From positions 15,872,001 to 15,936,000 of the forward strand of contig QCXZ01000137.1 in the NCBI GenBank assembly GCA_025024175.1: a DNA stretch of 64,000 nt, given 5' to 3'. A model generated the notes under the pieces. It was not told where the DNA came from, did no database searches, and saw only the letters and a program-made list of their open reading frames with translations. Shown in pieces: positions 23,621 through 35,340 of this stretch. The position numbers and the translations under genes are program-made. The DNA is from Rhyzopertha dominica (lineage: Eukaryota > Arthropoda > Insecta > Coleoptera > Bostrichidae). Positions within the stretch are counted from its first letter, which is position 1; every line of letters begins with the position of its first letter.

Positions 23621-24870
23621 GTCGCAAACTATATTNCCNTTCCTTACTTCTTNTTCGCTCCACAGCATATTCCGAACTAAAGTTATTAAGATGATTAGCG
23701 GTTCTTACATGNGGGTGTCTAGATTTTAACCTCAGCGGCATGTTTATAAGTGAAGTGGCGTACATATGAATAGGTAGATTCAGGACCGGGCCCATAGGGG
23801 GGATAGGGGAGGGTTGCCTACCCCCCCCCCCCAATGCCCTGACAGTTGGTTAAAAACTGCCGCAGTTGGCTCCAAAATTGGTTGGTCAAATTTGTTAAAA
23901 AAACAATAAATAATTAAAGTTAAATCAAGAAGGTGGTATAAAAATAATGTTAGTTTCCCCACGGCATCCGCGAATATGCAATAATTCCTGGATGGCAATG
24001 ACGCGTAGTAGCAGTCGTTACGCGTTAGTCGCAGCTTTCAGAACCTCGCGTCTTCTCATCAGATGACGATGATCGACAGTGATTCGGCAGGCACCAGTGT
24101 TGCCAGTCGATACACTAATACATTATTATAAAATCTAGTACATTTCTTAAAATATTTTTTTATGGATATCTAAAAAAATTAGCAACAATTTTCAACAACG
24201 AATATGACTCATAATGTATTTCAAAATGTTGCCAACGTTAATAACATGACAACATGCAAAACATCTGTTGGTAGCTCTCTTTACGGTCTAGTCTACGTTG
24301 CACCGTTTGTGGTTGCACCTTACAGAAAGTTGCATTTTACTCGAGGAGCATAATAAAGTTTTTTTATTTGTTTGTATTTATTGTGTTTGACTTCATATAA
24401 AAAACAAGCTTTAAAATGCATGTTTTTTACGATATTAGTGTCAGATAGTAGTCCACAATCTAGTACATATCACAGATATCTAGTACATTTTTTACAACTA
24501 CCCTGTAGATCGAGAAAGATATGAAAAAATTGTAAAAAATATGTTGCGAACTACTATGGAAAATAATTCATTTGATTCTCTCATATGTAAGTATTAAAAG
24601 TGTACAAGATATAACAGATCAAATAGATTTTTTCCATTTGATTAGCTCTTGGGCTAAAGTTAAAATGCAGAAGACTGACTATAATAATTAATAATTGATT
24701 TATTTTGTTAGATTTAGAGATTTTTTTAACTTTATTTGTTAATTTTATATTAATGTTTATTCGTATTATTTTGACACTCACAAGCTTAGCCACACTCTGC
24801 GGCAATTAGCAATTACCAAAGCAGAAGTATGAAGTATTTTAGTTTTATTTTTAGGTAGGTGTTGTTAATA
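23621..24870. other. AT-rich intergenic with an N cluster and a poly-C run
   Basis: Ambiguous bases at 23636-23712 and a run of 13 C at about 23820-23832. No gene seen. Confidence 0.5.
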
Positions 24871-24874
24871 CATG

Positions 24875-25653
24875 TACAGAGTGGGTCAGGACGAGTTCCT
24901 ATTAGGCGTTTATGGGGGAGCGGCCAGAAGGGAATTATGAAATTCTGCAGTATTAGATTTCCGATTCTTGTCTTTTTAATGAAAATAAAGGCAACTTAAA
25001 ATTACTTCCGATTATACCGGAAGTTTACGCCAACTTTGTTATTTTTAATAGGCTACTTTATGCGACTTCAGGAGTGCTTTGGACGAAAATTGACAGACGC
25101 TAAAGCATGTGTATATCTAGTCTGCAACATGCTGCCGTTATCTCACACTGAGATATTTTAATTAATTGTTACCATCAGTTATCAGGTAAAAATATTTGCT
25201 AGTGAAAGAATGGAATGTCTAATAATTATTTATGAAATAAAAACTGATTATTTAATTTGATAATTTACGTTGTCCTTTTGACAATTTACTTTACATATTT
25301 CCAAATGCCTATTGTATGCAAAGACGAAGGCTAATAAAGCAAGACCAAATAAAACATTTGTTTTAGTTTCAACACCACTGACAAAAACAAAACACTAACA
25401 ATTTTTATTAGTTTTAACATTTTTGTATAAACAGACGAAAATTTTAATAGCGAGAAACTTAGCTGCCAATTTTATTATAAACTCTCATATCTCGAAAATT
25501 TTAATATTTAAGTACCTAATGTGTTACATAAAGCCGCACTTGAATTATTTTCATTAAAAAGATCACATTCGAAAACGATACTGCAGAATTTCATAATTCT
25601 ATCCTGGCCGGTTCCCGATCGTCTAATAGAAACTTTTCGTGACACACTCTGTA
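24875..25653. mobile_element. Inverted-repeat (MITE/foldback-like) element, ~779 bp
   Basis: The ends are long imperfect inverted repeats (about 110 bp), starting TACAGAGTG.GTCA and sharing CTATTAG, GGCCAG and GAATTATGAAATTCTGCAGTAT blocks. The ends begin and finish with TA, compatible with a Tc1/mariner-type MITE. The interior is AT-rich and non-coding. Confidence 0.75.
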
Positions 25654-25803
25654 TGTATTCTAGAAAATAAATTTAGTTTGAGCTACTTAATACATAATAT
25701 TTTCAGTATTTTTACCTTTTTCGAATGTCTGTGCGCTATTCGGTATTCTAGTGGTCTAAAGTAACTATTTCTTTTTGTTTTTGAGTTGGCTTTTTTCCAC
25801 TTC

Positions 25804-28080
25804 CTACCCCCCCAAAGTAATAGGTTTCGGTATAGCCCTGGGTAGATTGTCGATGAGATGGCATTTGTGGTATTGAAATTTTAAAGACATTAATCGTCTT
25901 GTTTGAGGGGGTTCTATATTACTCAAAACTGGTAACCACTGAAGAGGAGTTGTTTTTATTGTCCCTGTTATTATACGGATGGTCTGATTCAATCGCACGT
26001 CTATAAGTTTTGTATGATGACTATTCAACCTCACTGGTGAACAATACTCAGCCCTTGAGTATACCAAAGCAATGGCACTGGTTCTCAGAGTTTCAGCATT
26101 TGCTCCCCAGTGCACATTAGTACCTAAGCTTCTGCATGAGGTTCACTCTTCTGTTCAATTTTGCTAATAGCTTTTCCAACGTCGAAATGTAAGGGATCGA
26201 TCAAGAGTGACACCAAGGTATTTTGGATAGTAGATATTATTCACAGGTATACCATCTAAAACAATTTCAAGTCGCCTATGTGCTTCACGGTTGTTCAAAT
26301 GGAAAGCAGCCACTTCTGTTTTCACAGGATTTGGTTGTAGACCCCATTTTCTAAAATATTTTGTTAATAAGCGAAGATCTTGATTGATGATATTTTCGGT
26401 ATTACTGAAGTGGGTGTTCTGCTTTGCAATGTCTAAATCGTCGGCGTACATAAATTTTTGTGATGTCATATTCAGTAAATCTGATATATAAATGTTAAAC
26501 ATTAATCGAGAAAGTACAGATCTCTGCGGAAGACCATTTTGTAAACTATGAAATGAGCTTGTTTTTCCATTCAAGTATACTTGAAAAAGTCTGTCACTCA
26601 ACATTTCATTAATAAGTCGCAGGAACAATTTGCATGGGATAAGCTGATACAATTTATTTAATAATCCATCTTTCCAAGCAGTGACTTAAGCAGAGGTTAG
26701 ATCAATAAATGCTGCACCTGCTTTCAGTTTATCTTGATTCTCAATATATGTTGTAAGAGCAAGCACCTGATCACAGCAGTTTCTTCCAGGCATGAAGCCA
26801 GCTTGTTCAACAGGTATTTTATTACCAACAAAACCTAGAAGCCTTCTATATAAAATGTGTTTTAGAATCTTGTAGCATACACTTAAAAGAGATATAGGCC
26901 GATAAGATTCTTGAAGGTTGGGGTCTTNTCCTGGCTAAGCAATCGCAACGATTTTACTCTTCTTAAAAAGCTTCGGTAATCGTAACGTATTAATTATGTC
27001 ATTGTAAAAGTCTACTGGCCATTTTCGAACTTTTGGACCAAAATGTTTGACGAATTCAGGATATATACTGTCTACTCCCGCTGATTTCCGACAGTGGGTT
27101 GAGTTCACAGCTGGAGATAGCTCTTCGTCCGTTAAAAGACTCATGATAGGACAAGTCTGTTGACTGTTTCTACGAATTCTTTTTAAGTGCACCTTTATTT
27201 CCATTTTGGTTGTTTTACTAACTGATGGTTTTGAAATCCTTTTTATTCTTTTAGCTAGATTTCTTGGTGAAGGATTTTTAGTATGGTCTATGAATGGCTT
27301 ATATCCAGATTCTAGCTTTCGTAGTAAATTCCAGGCTGTGCGGCTAATTGCGTAAAATTGAAGTTCGAGCAGTATTTAGCGGTTTTAAGAGTTGTTTACA
27401 TACATCTGGATCCCTGGTCTGTTTGTATGAATTATTTAATTGTTGACATTCCTCGTTCCAACATGGAATGTATAATTTTCTAACGCCTCTAGGAATATGT
27501 TTCTTGGCAGTACTAATTGCTAATGTAACAAACCTTTCATAATTCTTCACCTGAAGTTCTATCCATCTAATATTGTCATCCAGCTGTCTTTCAAAGTTTC
27601 GCCACTTCGCTTTGCGGAAATTCCATCTCGGTAACGGTAAGCAGTTGATGACTGGGATAGTTGTACTAACTGTAAATATTATAGGCCTATGTTGGGATCT
27701 TGGGAAATCATCAATTACTTGACTTAAGACATCAGTTTCAGAAACAAAAGTCAGGTCGGAGTTGTAATCTCTGTTCCACCTAGCAGAATGGAATGTAGCC
27801 TTCTGTTTTACATAAAAANGAAGTTTTAGGTTGTTCGTTTCAGCCCAGTCTACAAGTTGTATACCTGCTTCATTACAGCTATTATATCCCCATAATTTAT
27901 GATGAGAATTGAAGTCTCCAGTAAATAGTACAGGTCGACTAAAAGCAGGAATNACATTGTTGGGCCAATCCGTTTTGGGGGGTTGTATATGTTGACGATA
28001 ATGAGGTTGTTTATTTTAATTAGTAATCGAATGTTTGTACTCGTATGTTTTTGGTATGTTTTATTATATATTGGCATTTA
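25804..28080 (-). mobile_element. Jockey/I-group-like LINE, 5'-truncated and degenerate
   Basis: Reading 5' to 3' on the minus strand: endonuclease pieces (NIYNPPK; LFTGDFNSHHKLWGYNS; FPRSQHRPI; LPRWNFRKAKW), the linker AKKHIPRGVRKLYIPCWNEE, then RT blocks KSAGVDSIYPEF, YRPISLLSVCYKILKHILY, IPVEQAGFMPGRNC, FIDLTSA, GLPQRSVLSRLMFNIYISDL, the catalytic YADD near 26437-26448, PKYLGVTLDRSLTF, and the C-terminal SRAEYCSPVRLNSHHT and GTIKTTPLQWLPVLSNI. Several stops and shifts. The N-terminus of the endonuclease and any ORF1 are missing. Ns at 26928, 27819 and 27953. It is not closely related to the LINE that starts near 18760. Confidence 0.9.
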
Positions 28081-28109
28081 TAAAGCTATATTATATATAG
28101 ATATTAGGT

Positions 28110-28680
28110 GTTAACTGGAAGAGTATTCGCACGGAATGTACCAAATGAAATGCGTTCGGATATTGATTGCACCGTCTAAACCAGCAACAAAACCAACCGT
28201 GGCCATTCAGGCGCGTCGAACAAATTTGCCTGCCATTCGAACAGACTCCCGGAGCGGCCCCGGAACGGGCACAGCACACTGCGACGACGGATCTGCGTAA
28301 ATGGCAGGCAGAGAGGCGAGCAATAAAAGTGCGCCTTATAAATCCCGGAGTCGCTAAAGTCCCGGAGTTTTGTAACAATTTGGTTGGCACCCGAGCGTTG
28401 CCATGTAATAAATTAACATCGAGCCGAAACCGTTTTTCTCGTATTTTCGGTGGATTTATAACTCGCCGGTCGAACATAAATCTCCGCATTTGAATAATGG
28501 CCGGCTAAAAATTGGATTTAGTCCAAATGGAAAATACGTACCCGCGTACTTTTATATGCCCTCTCGGTTCGAGAGAACTAAATAAATGTATAATAATGCG
28601 GAGGGAGTCTGCAGAACGGACAGACAATGTGGCGGTGGTCCTGCTAGCTCTTTACCGTAGATAATGGAAGCTATTAAATT
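28110..28680. promoter_or_regulatory. GC/CpG-rich block, candidate conserved regulatory element
   Basis: A sharp switch from AT-rich LINE flank to balanced, CpG-containing sequence. Plus (28167-28493) and minus (28091-28489) frames of 108 and 132 codons overlap fully, as expected from composition alone. TTATAAATC, TAATAAATTAAC and GATTTATAACTC are Hox/Caudal-type cores. Enhancer role is inferred. Confidence 0.35.
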
Positions 28681-29289
28681 ATATTGCCCCCGATGTCATC
28701 AGGATGTCCCGAACACTCGTAAACAAACCCAGCCACCGACTATTTCGACTTTGCTTGATGCTACATGCGATTGTAATCTGCGTGTCAACAATGCCAGCAT
28801 TCACATGTTTTATTTCACTATAAAATGTTTTCCTCGGTAAGAATATTATATTCTTTTTATCTACGTCTTCCAAATAGTAACGTAATTTTATATATCTATA
28901 CATAACCGTAACATATAATTATATGGGATATATCTTTTTAATGAATACGAATTTATACTCCCTTCGAAATTTCTGTTTATTCAATTAACAATTAGCTCTG
29001 CATATAATTGATTAGGTAGTCAATAGGTATTCGAATGGTATAAAAACACTTCTGATAAATTACTCATCTACTTATTTACAAAATTAATAATTAAATTACT
29101 GCACCTCGTACATTTGACAGTAAACAGCACACTAGTAAGCTACTATTCTTACCACTGTTATTTATATTGGATGAGCTGTCATAGGTAGAACTGCCATTAA
29201 TGCTAACAGAGGAACAAGCTTTAGAAAAAGTAAGAATATTTTTAAGTTTCGTTGCAACATTGTCTTATAACCTGGCGTCACAGAACCTG
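28681..29289. other. AT-rich spacer, nothing recognised
   Basis: A 74-codon minus frame without similarity. No other signal. Confidence 0.5.
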
Positions 29290-29740
29290 TCCGCATATAT
29301 AAAGTGGCAGATGATCTACGACAACGATGTCTTGTGAAGTTAGTAAAAAAAAATAGGTGGCAAAGCCACCTAGCCTTAATAGGTACTATTTCCTACAGGA
29401 AGTAACCTGTAATCTGACAAGCATCTGCATAAAGCAGCCCCTCACAACACTTTTTGCTGACAGCAAACGTCCGACATACATAAAAATGCATGTCTATGAT
29501 ATGCTGTCTGCACCGCAACCAACTACAGATAGATATATTTCTCTCTCATTACAGCTCATCAGTGCAGTTTAAGTCTAATGTAAACGGCATGGCAAAGAAC
29601 TGGTTTCACCTATATACCAAAGGTTTGGTATGATGGTAGTAGAAAAATAGATGGCAATGACATCTGTCGGCAATAAACTGACACAAAGCCACCTAGCTGG
29701 CCTAATGGGTACTACCTGTGGATTTTTCTGGATATGCTAT
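29290..29740 (+). repeat. Dispersed repeat, shared with 46667-46765
   Basis: 29531-29630 matches 46667-46765 over about 100 bp (shared TATATACCAAAGG and CATCAGTG.AGTTTA.GTCTA-type words). The flanks at 29318-29395 and 29632-29725 are related to each other (AAAGCCACCTAGC...CCTAAT.GGTACTA). This is a composite old repeat of unknown class. Confidence 0.55.
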
Positions 29741-31739
29741 CCCTTCAATTTCTCCAAAATCAGGTTCTACACACAAAACACTACGGATCGTTTATCCTTC
29801 TCCATTTTCAGTTAAAATCAACTCTGTAATTAACATCTAAATCAGTCGTATACCTAACTCTGTCATAGTTATCGGGTTGATTTTAGCTAATATCAGCTTT
29901 AAAAAAAATTATTTTTATTGATAACAAATTTGTTGCCCTGACAACAACTGCACTTAGGGACGGCACTAGGCAAGTGCAAACATTGCTATGAACGCGGAAC
30001 GTGGCTCTGCACCCCGAATCAAAATTGTGAGTTTACCAGTATACCTACCAAAAATTAAAACATTACGCATAAAGTGGTAAATCTTCTCATTTTAACAGTT
30101 ATAGACCCTTATTGCACATCTTTTTTAGTACCATACTGCATCCTCTGCATTTATTTTACGATATGAATGGTCTCAATTCCAATCTAAAATTATTAAGACT
30201 GATTATAATCTGTATTAAGCCTGAAATTAATATTTTTGCAATAGACACATACGATAAATTAATGACGTCTCACAACTAGTTATTGCATCCATTTGGCTAT
30301 TTAAAGTAAGGTACGTGATATGACATTTTAGGGCTACGTTTACTTGCCTTACCCACTATTTTCAAAATGTGAAAATACTTTTACCACGACAATATTAATT
30401 TAAAAGCTTCAACCAGATGACGCTATATTGGTTTGCTACTACAACATATTGGTGGCCATCAGCATGATGACACTGATGTGGATCTATTATTCAAACACGA
30501 TCGATCTACCAAATGGGACAAAATAAGAAATATTTGGTGTCAGATGGATGACGAATTTGAGAAAAACAGACCACCTCAAGAACGCAGGAACACGCCTTGT
30601 TTAATTGTATCAAATATGTGATAAAAGTTAATGTGGATAGCGCGTTACTTCCCTTACAAACGATAAGCAGTATAGCCACCATAAAAAAGATATTGTATTG
30701 GGAGATTCGTTAAGATTGTAATGACGTGAATAACGTGTTTTTGAACATAAATCTCGACGTTGAAAATGAATTGATTTATTATTACAGTCACTTAATGGGA
30801 TCTAATGCCTGATTTTGTTAATCAATCCTAGTATTAAAGTACTCGTTCAATGTTTAATAAATAATAATATTTAGGTGGTTACTAATTAATTGCATCCTGG
30901 TCTAATATAAGTAAATACATCGTACGTCATCGATGTTGTAGCAGCCAAAATATACATCATTAATTTCTTTATTGCCATAATTTGTGCTTTTTCAAAACTT
31001 CACTTCTACAGATTTACAAATAGAAGTTGTATTTGTGAAAAACTGCTGTAGTCAGGCGAATATTGCTTGTATTTTTTGCCCTAATCTTTTGGAGTAGTTG
31101 TTTTTTCTAATTTGCTAAAATGTATTCTTAATAAATTTAAAACTGTTTAATTAGAAAATACTTTACCGCATGGACACAAATATTTTCCACATAATCTCTA
31201 AAAACTGTAATTCTGACATTATTATCCAAAATTGAAATTAAAAAAGAAACAGTACATGTTGTACAAAGTAAGGGTCCATGGATATGGGATTTGCGCCCTT
31301 CAAAGGGGTTTTTAATTGCTGAAGTGTAAAAACCGAGATATAAATCGTTCGTTAAATACGATAAGCTCTTGTCTGGAGTTATTATGCATTTAATCCTATT
31401 TTCTTTATTCTTACACGCAATTGTTCCCTTGTATGCATCTTAATTTATGTAATTCATGCCTTCCTCATTGAATTTTCTTATTATTTCGACAATACTGAAG
31501 TTAGAAGACTTTTTTCATTTATTATTACTTACTCGCTAAATAGGCAAAACATGAAAAAAAATCCGGGTTAAATTTGCACAGTATACCCCCGCATTCAAAA
31601 GTTTAGCAACCATTTTTTTATAAAATCGAAGATTGTTACTGCTCCATTGTTATTTTACGTTATTATCTATAATCCTTACGAAATAGAATTTTGTTATATT
31701 TTGGAGATGGAGACGTTTATTTAACATATTGTACATATC
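29741..31739. other. AT-rich intergenic, nothing recognised
   Basis: A GGGTTGATTTTAGCTAATAT segment at about 29873 recurs at about 48520 inside the hAT element, so a hAT fragment may lie here. A 62-codon acidic frame at 30433 has no recognised domain. Confidence 0.4.
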
Positions 31740-31890
31740 ATTTGTCCTCCCGGCCCCGCGTTTCTTTTTATTCGTACTTAGCTCATAATGAGCTAGCGCC
31801 GACCCTACGAATATAAACCGGTCCAGTAAATAATACAGCAATTTCATAATTAAGAAATTGCTTCTAATCTTGGTCGGGACCCTTTTCTAT
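31740..31890. promoter_or_regulatory. Small GC-rich block with a palindrome
   Basis: CCCGGCCCCGCG and CCGACC words around AGCAATTTC-ATAATTA-GAAATTGCT at about 31839-31863, a 9-bp perfect inverted repeat with a 7-bp AT core. It could be a symmetric protein-binding site. Inference only. Confidence 0.25.
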
Positions 31891-32184
31891 TGCAAAATGT
31901 TTCTGATGCAGTTAGCTTGTGCACTTTCTTAGGCAAACATTTATTTAGCTAACTAAGAGAATATTTCAAATTAAATATGAGATCAATTTATATGTGAGTT
32001 TTGATTTTATCACCACATAATTATTTTTACTGATTATTTTCCGTTTAAAATTTACGAATGAGCGTGTTCAATGACATAATTTAGCAACGTCTATCTACAA
32101 AAATGGTTGAATTTATTGAAGGCCCTTCTAATGCACTGTATAGCACCTTATTAAAAAAAACTGAAACCAAATCCTTATTTTTCA

Positions 32185-32570
32185 GAGCCGAATAACAGCT
32201 CTTTCAACGGTCTTGCCCTCGCTTGTCAAGGGGCTAGAACTTTTATTTTTAACAAATGTAAGCAATTCGATTACATCTTAACTCTGGTAAAAAGGCCGAG
32301 GGTTCCGCCGGCGACGAGTTTAAAAACTCCTAACTAGTATTTTAAAAGTTAGCGATTGCCAATTTAACAAATTACGCTTTCCGTTTCGTTTTTATACTTC
32401 TTTTTGCGACCCATTCAACTGGATACATTAGTGTGCAGCCGTCGGAGTGGGGAAAAGCTTTTAGAGGCGTAATTTTTGCGAAAGCTGCATTAAGAAGTTA
32501 AAACCGAAGTGGATTTCGGTCGCCCGGCGACACTAACTGCGTGTATGATTAAGTTCTGTACAAAAACATA
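32185..32570. promoter_or_regulatory. GC-richer block, candidate conserved non-coding element
   Basis: Balanced composition with GCCGGCGACG, GGTCGCCCGGCGAC and homeodomain-like CAATTTAACAAATTA cores. No open frame of note. Same type as the blocks at 28.1, 37.3 and 41.8 kb. Confidence 0.3.
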
Positions 32571-33045
32571 AGTAAATGCGCGTCTTCATCTTGCCAATAA
32601 TTTGAATATTTCATTCGAAAGTTCTTATATTTAAATAAGTCTATAAAAAGTATATGTCAAGGCGTCAAAAACGGAGCATGTAAGCTACTCGTATTTATTA
32701 CTTCCAGCCTTCCTGGTACAAAATTATGCTTCGTACAAACGTAAACATCAGCTTACCTGTAACAAAAGAAAATTCACGAATCACGAATAATCTTCAAATT
32801 AGAAAACAATAAGAATAGTTTCACAAATCACTCTTTATTTAATAACTAATATCATAATTCTGCCTACCAAACATTGAAGGGCTTAATTACTTAATAACAT
32901 GTTTTACGTACTTCATATGCCAATTACTAATAACCCTATCTGACTAGCATTTCCACCAAAAGGAGTTTGGGTTATTACCTTCCTAATAAATTTCCTTCTC
33001 TAGCATCGTTCAAATTAGCCACAAGGGTTGTCGCTGGTATATCCC
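32571..33045. other. AT-rich spacer, nothing recognised
   Basis: No coding or repeat signal recognised. Confidence 0.5.
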
Positions 33046-34339
33046 AATTGGGTATTTGCCACGTATTTATATTTTATTAAATTGCATATTAATAGGTAGC
33101 ATCTAATCCACAAAACAGCTCTGACAGCTTATAAATTTGAAAAAATGGATCGTAAGGTGTATTTTTAATATTAAAATTGTGAATATTTAAAGGGACCGCC
33201 AAAACGCGAACACATTGGCCGTGACGTCAGGTGTCTTGTAAATGGCCGCTTGTTTACATCTGGGGTCAGCGCGTCACGCGTCAGCCTCAGCCCTTCAATT
33301 TATTAGATTGTTGTTTGCGTTCATTTTTTGACAAGCGAATTAAAATACGCCAAGTAAAAGTGAAATACATATGAATTATGACTTCTGACGGCATGTTCAT
33401 TGTTATTGGAAGTTGTGTATAGCGACGAGCGGTTCAACGCGGCGGAGATGAGGAACGTAAAAGCAAGAAAGCAACAGCATAAGCGAACTTTTTATCAAAT
33501 TAACGTAGCATTGATAATTTGATCACAGTGGGTTGTTGGAAACATACTATTTGTAAACATAAAAATGTAAGAATCAAAAATATACCCTAAATTTGACATT
33601 TATTTTAGAGGTCAGAATAAATATAAATTGCCATTTATTTTCGGGGCTCTTGCGGCTCGTTTCCGGTCTGGCTAACAGTCGAATATATGGGGAACAACGT
33701 CGTTCTTTATTATAACATTTCCCTCTATCAACTTGAAACGCATATAATTTTTCATATCCTCTTCAAGCTGTAACGAAATGAAAACTGAATGGTAAACACC
33801 TATAACCCCAAAAAGAATAATAAAACTTACAGTAAGAATTAATATGATCTTCAGAACAGAAAAACAAACTTTGCGATTTCGGCATATCACGTCTAGGGGC
33901 CTTAAACAACTTTTTCATACGTTGATAATCTCGAGGAATGGTTACAAAAATTTTGTTAGCTGTACTGTACTTTTATAACCATGTACAAAACAACACTTGT
34001 TTTGTTTTCCATACATAATAGATGCTTGTAAAACTACACAAATCACTTTTTGGTGATACCTCTTACACCGTCTTTTCAATAAACACCACACAAAAGCTTT
34101 TCCAATACAAGAATGACCATTAAACAGCAGGCTCCTCGGTAATGTTTACATGACACTTGACGTCACGAGTTGAATAACCTTGGATAGAAGCGTTTTGGCG
34201 GTGACTCCTAAGATTCGAATTTCAGACCTGAAATTCTCTACCTACAAATATTTTTTGCTTTTTTTAACATGGCGTACGATATATATGCACTTCAAAATTC
34301 ATTTTACGTAATTTTTTAAAAAAGTGATAATACCCAATT
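33046..34339 (-). mobile_element. THAP-coding DNA transposon, copy 1
   Basis: A 1294-bp unit whose ends are 11-bp inverted repeats AATTGGGTATT (33046-33056; reverse at 34329-34339). The ends also share subterminal inverted words ACCGCCAAAACGC and GTGACGTCA.GTGTC.TGTAAA. It is very similar to copy 2 (40083-41358), and its right half to copy 3 (63010-63525). The minus strand carries the remains of a THAP-type reading frame. No transposase catalytic domain is visible, so it is probably non-autonomous. No clear target duplication. Confidence 0.85.
33690..34060 (-). pseudogene. THAP-domain remnant of element copy 1
   Basis: THAP proteins bind DNA through a C2CH zinc finger and occur in P-type transposases and host factors. 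Frames here show CCFVHG, the RRDMPK-type basic stretch and CCEDH (C-x2-H half of the finger), and after a short intron-like gap LEEDMKNYMRFKLIEGN...DVVPHIFDC, matching the AVPTIF-type end of THAP domains. A frameshift lies between CCFVHG and the basic stretch. The Cys expected after CCFVHG is Tyr. A stop follows DC, shared with copy 2. Confidence 0.6.
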
Positions 34340-35340
34340 CGTTGGATTACTTACCAGAAGTAATCAGAAAATAATCATATTGAAGTAACCACTTTAATTA
34401 TATTCTAATTTCTCCATTTTGTTCATATTACCTCTAAATGCTTTTTGTTTATATTTCGTATCGGTTTTGGGAAGGGCAGACGTTTGGGACTTTCACGGGG
34501 GTATGGGTTACTAAATGGAAGTGAGACAGATGTATTTCAGCCTCAGCGTGTTCTTTACACAGGTTAGTATTATTTTAATTTCAATTTTTACTGAAATTTT
34601 GAATATTCAATTGAATTATATATGCAGATTTAAAACGAGCATTATTGTCAATAAATCAGCTTTATGGTTAAGAAAAGGCTTTTTTTGTTAGTCGACTAAT
34701 TTTACATGTCGAATGTTGCATTTGAAGTGCACAACAACAATAATTCATGACATGCTGTTGATATGGTTTTAAAAGTTTATTTATGTCAGTTTCTTAGCTG
34801 TGTTCTCGTATTCTGTATGCAGCAACGTGATGTGTTATAAAGTATATTATGAGCTAGAACCCTTGTATTAACTAATATTTTCCTCCATGACTTGGCAAAG
34901 ATCTAGAGAAATTAGAAGAAGAAGCAAAAAATATTTAAATGGCTTTGTTTGATATGGTTGATAAGGTTTGCGAAGAACTAAAAGATATTTTTGGCCTGTA
35001 GCAATAATAAAATTCACAGTTGGGTAAAGTGACAGTGGCGTTAGCTTCACTGCCGGAGTACCGGGTGCATATTTTACGGGGAAGGTTTCTAACCTAGAAA
35101 TTCTAAACAGCTAAATTGTTGTGGTGTAATGCTAGTTACAAAAGAAGTGCAAACATTAAAATATGGAAAGAGACTGAGATTGACTTTGTTGGTTTGTAAT
35201 TTGCGGAAAATAATGTAATTTATAAAACCAGTCTGGAATTCGGTGATTGCAACAAAACGGGGTTATGACGGACGTAGTAAGTTATGTAGCTTGTTATTAC
35301 TTACCTTTGAAAAGAAAATATACCGTCAGTTGAAAACTGG
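34340..35340. other. AT-rich intergenic, nothing recognised
   Basis: A slightly GC-richer stretch at 34450-34560. No gene or repeat recognised. Confidence 0.45.

Noticed and set aside
28091..28493. 108- and 132-codon frames on opposite strands as genes
   Set aside because: They overlap completely, are Arg/Cys-rich in a way that follows CpG content, and resemble no protein.
30433..30621. 62-codon acidic frame as an exon
   Set aside because: No recognised domain, no flanking splice-site pair with a partner exon.
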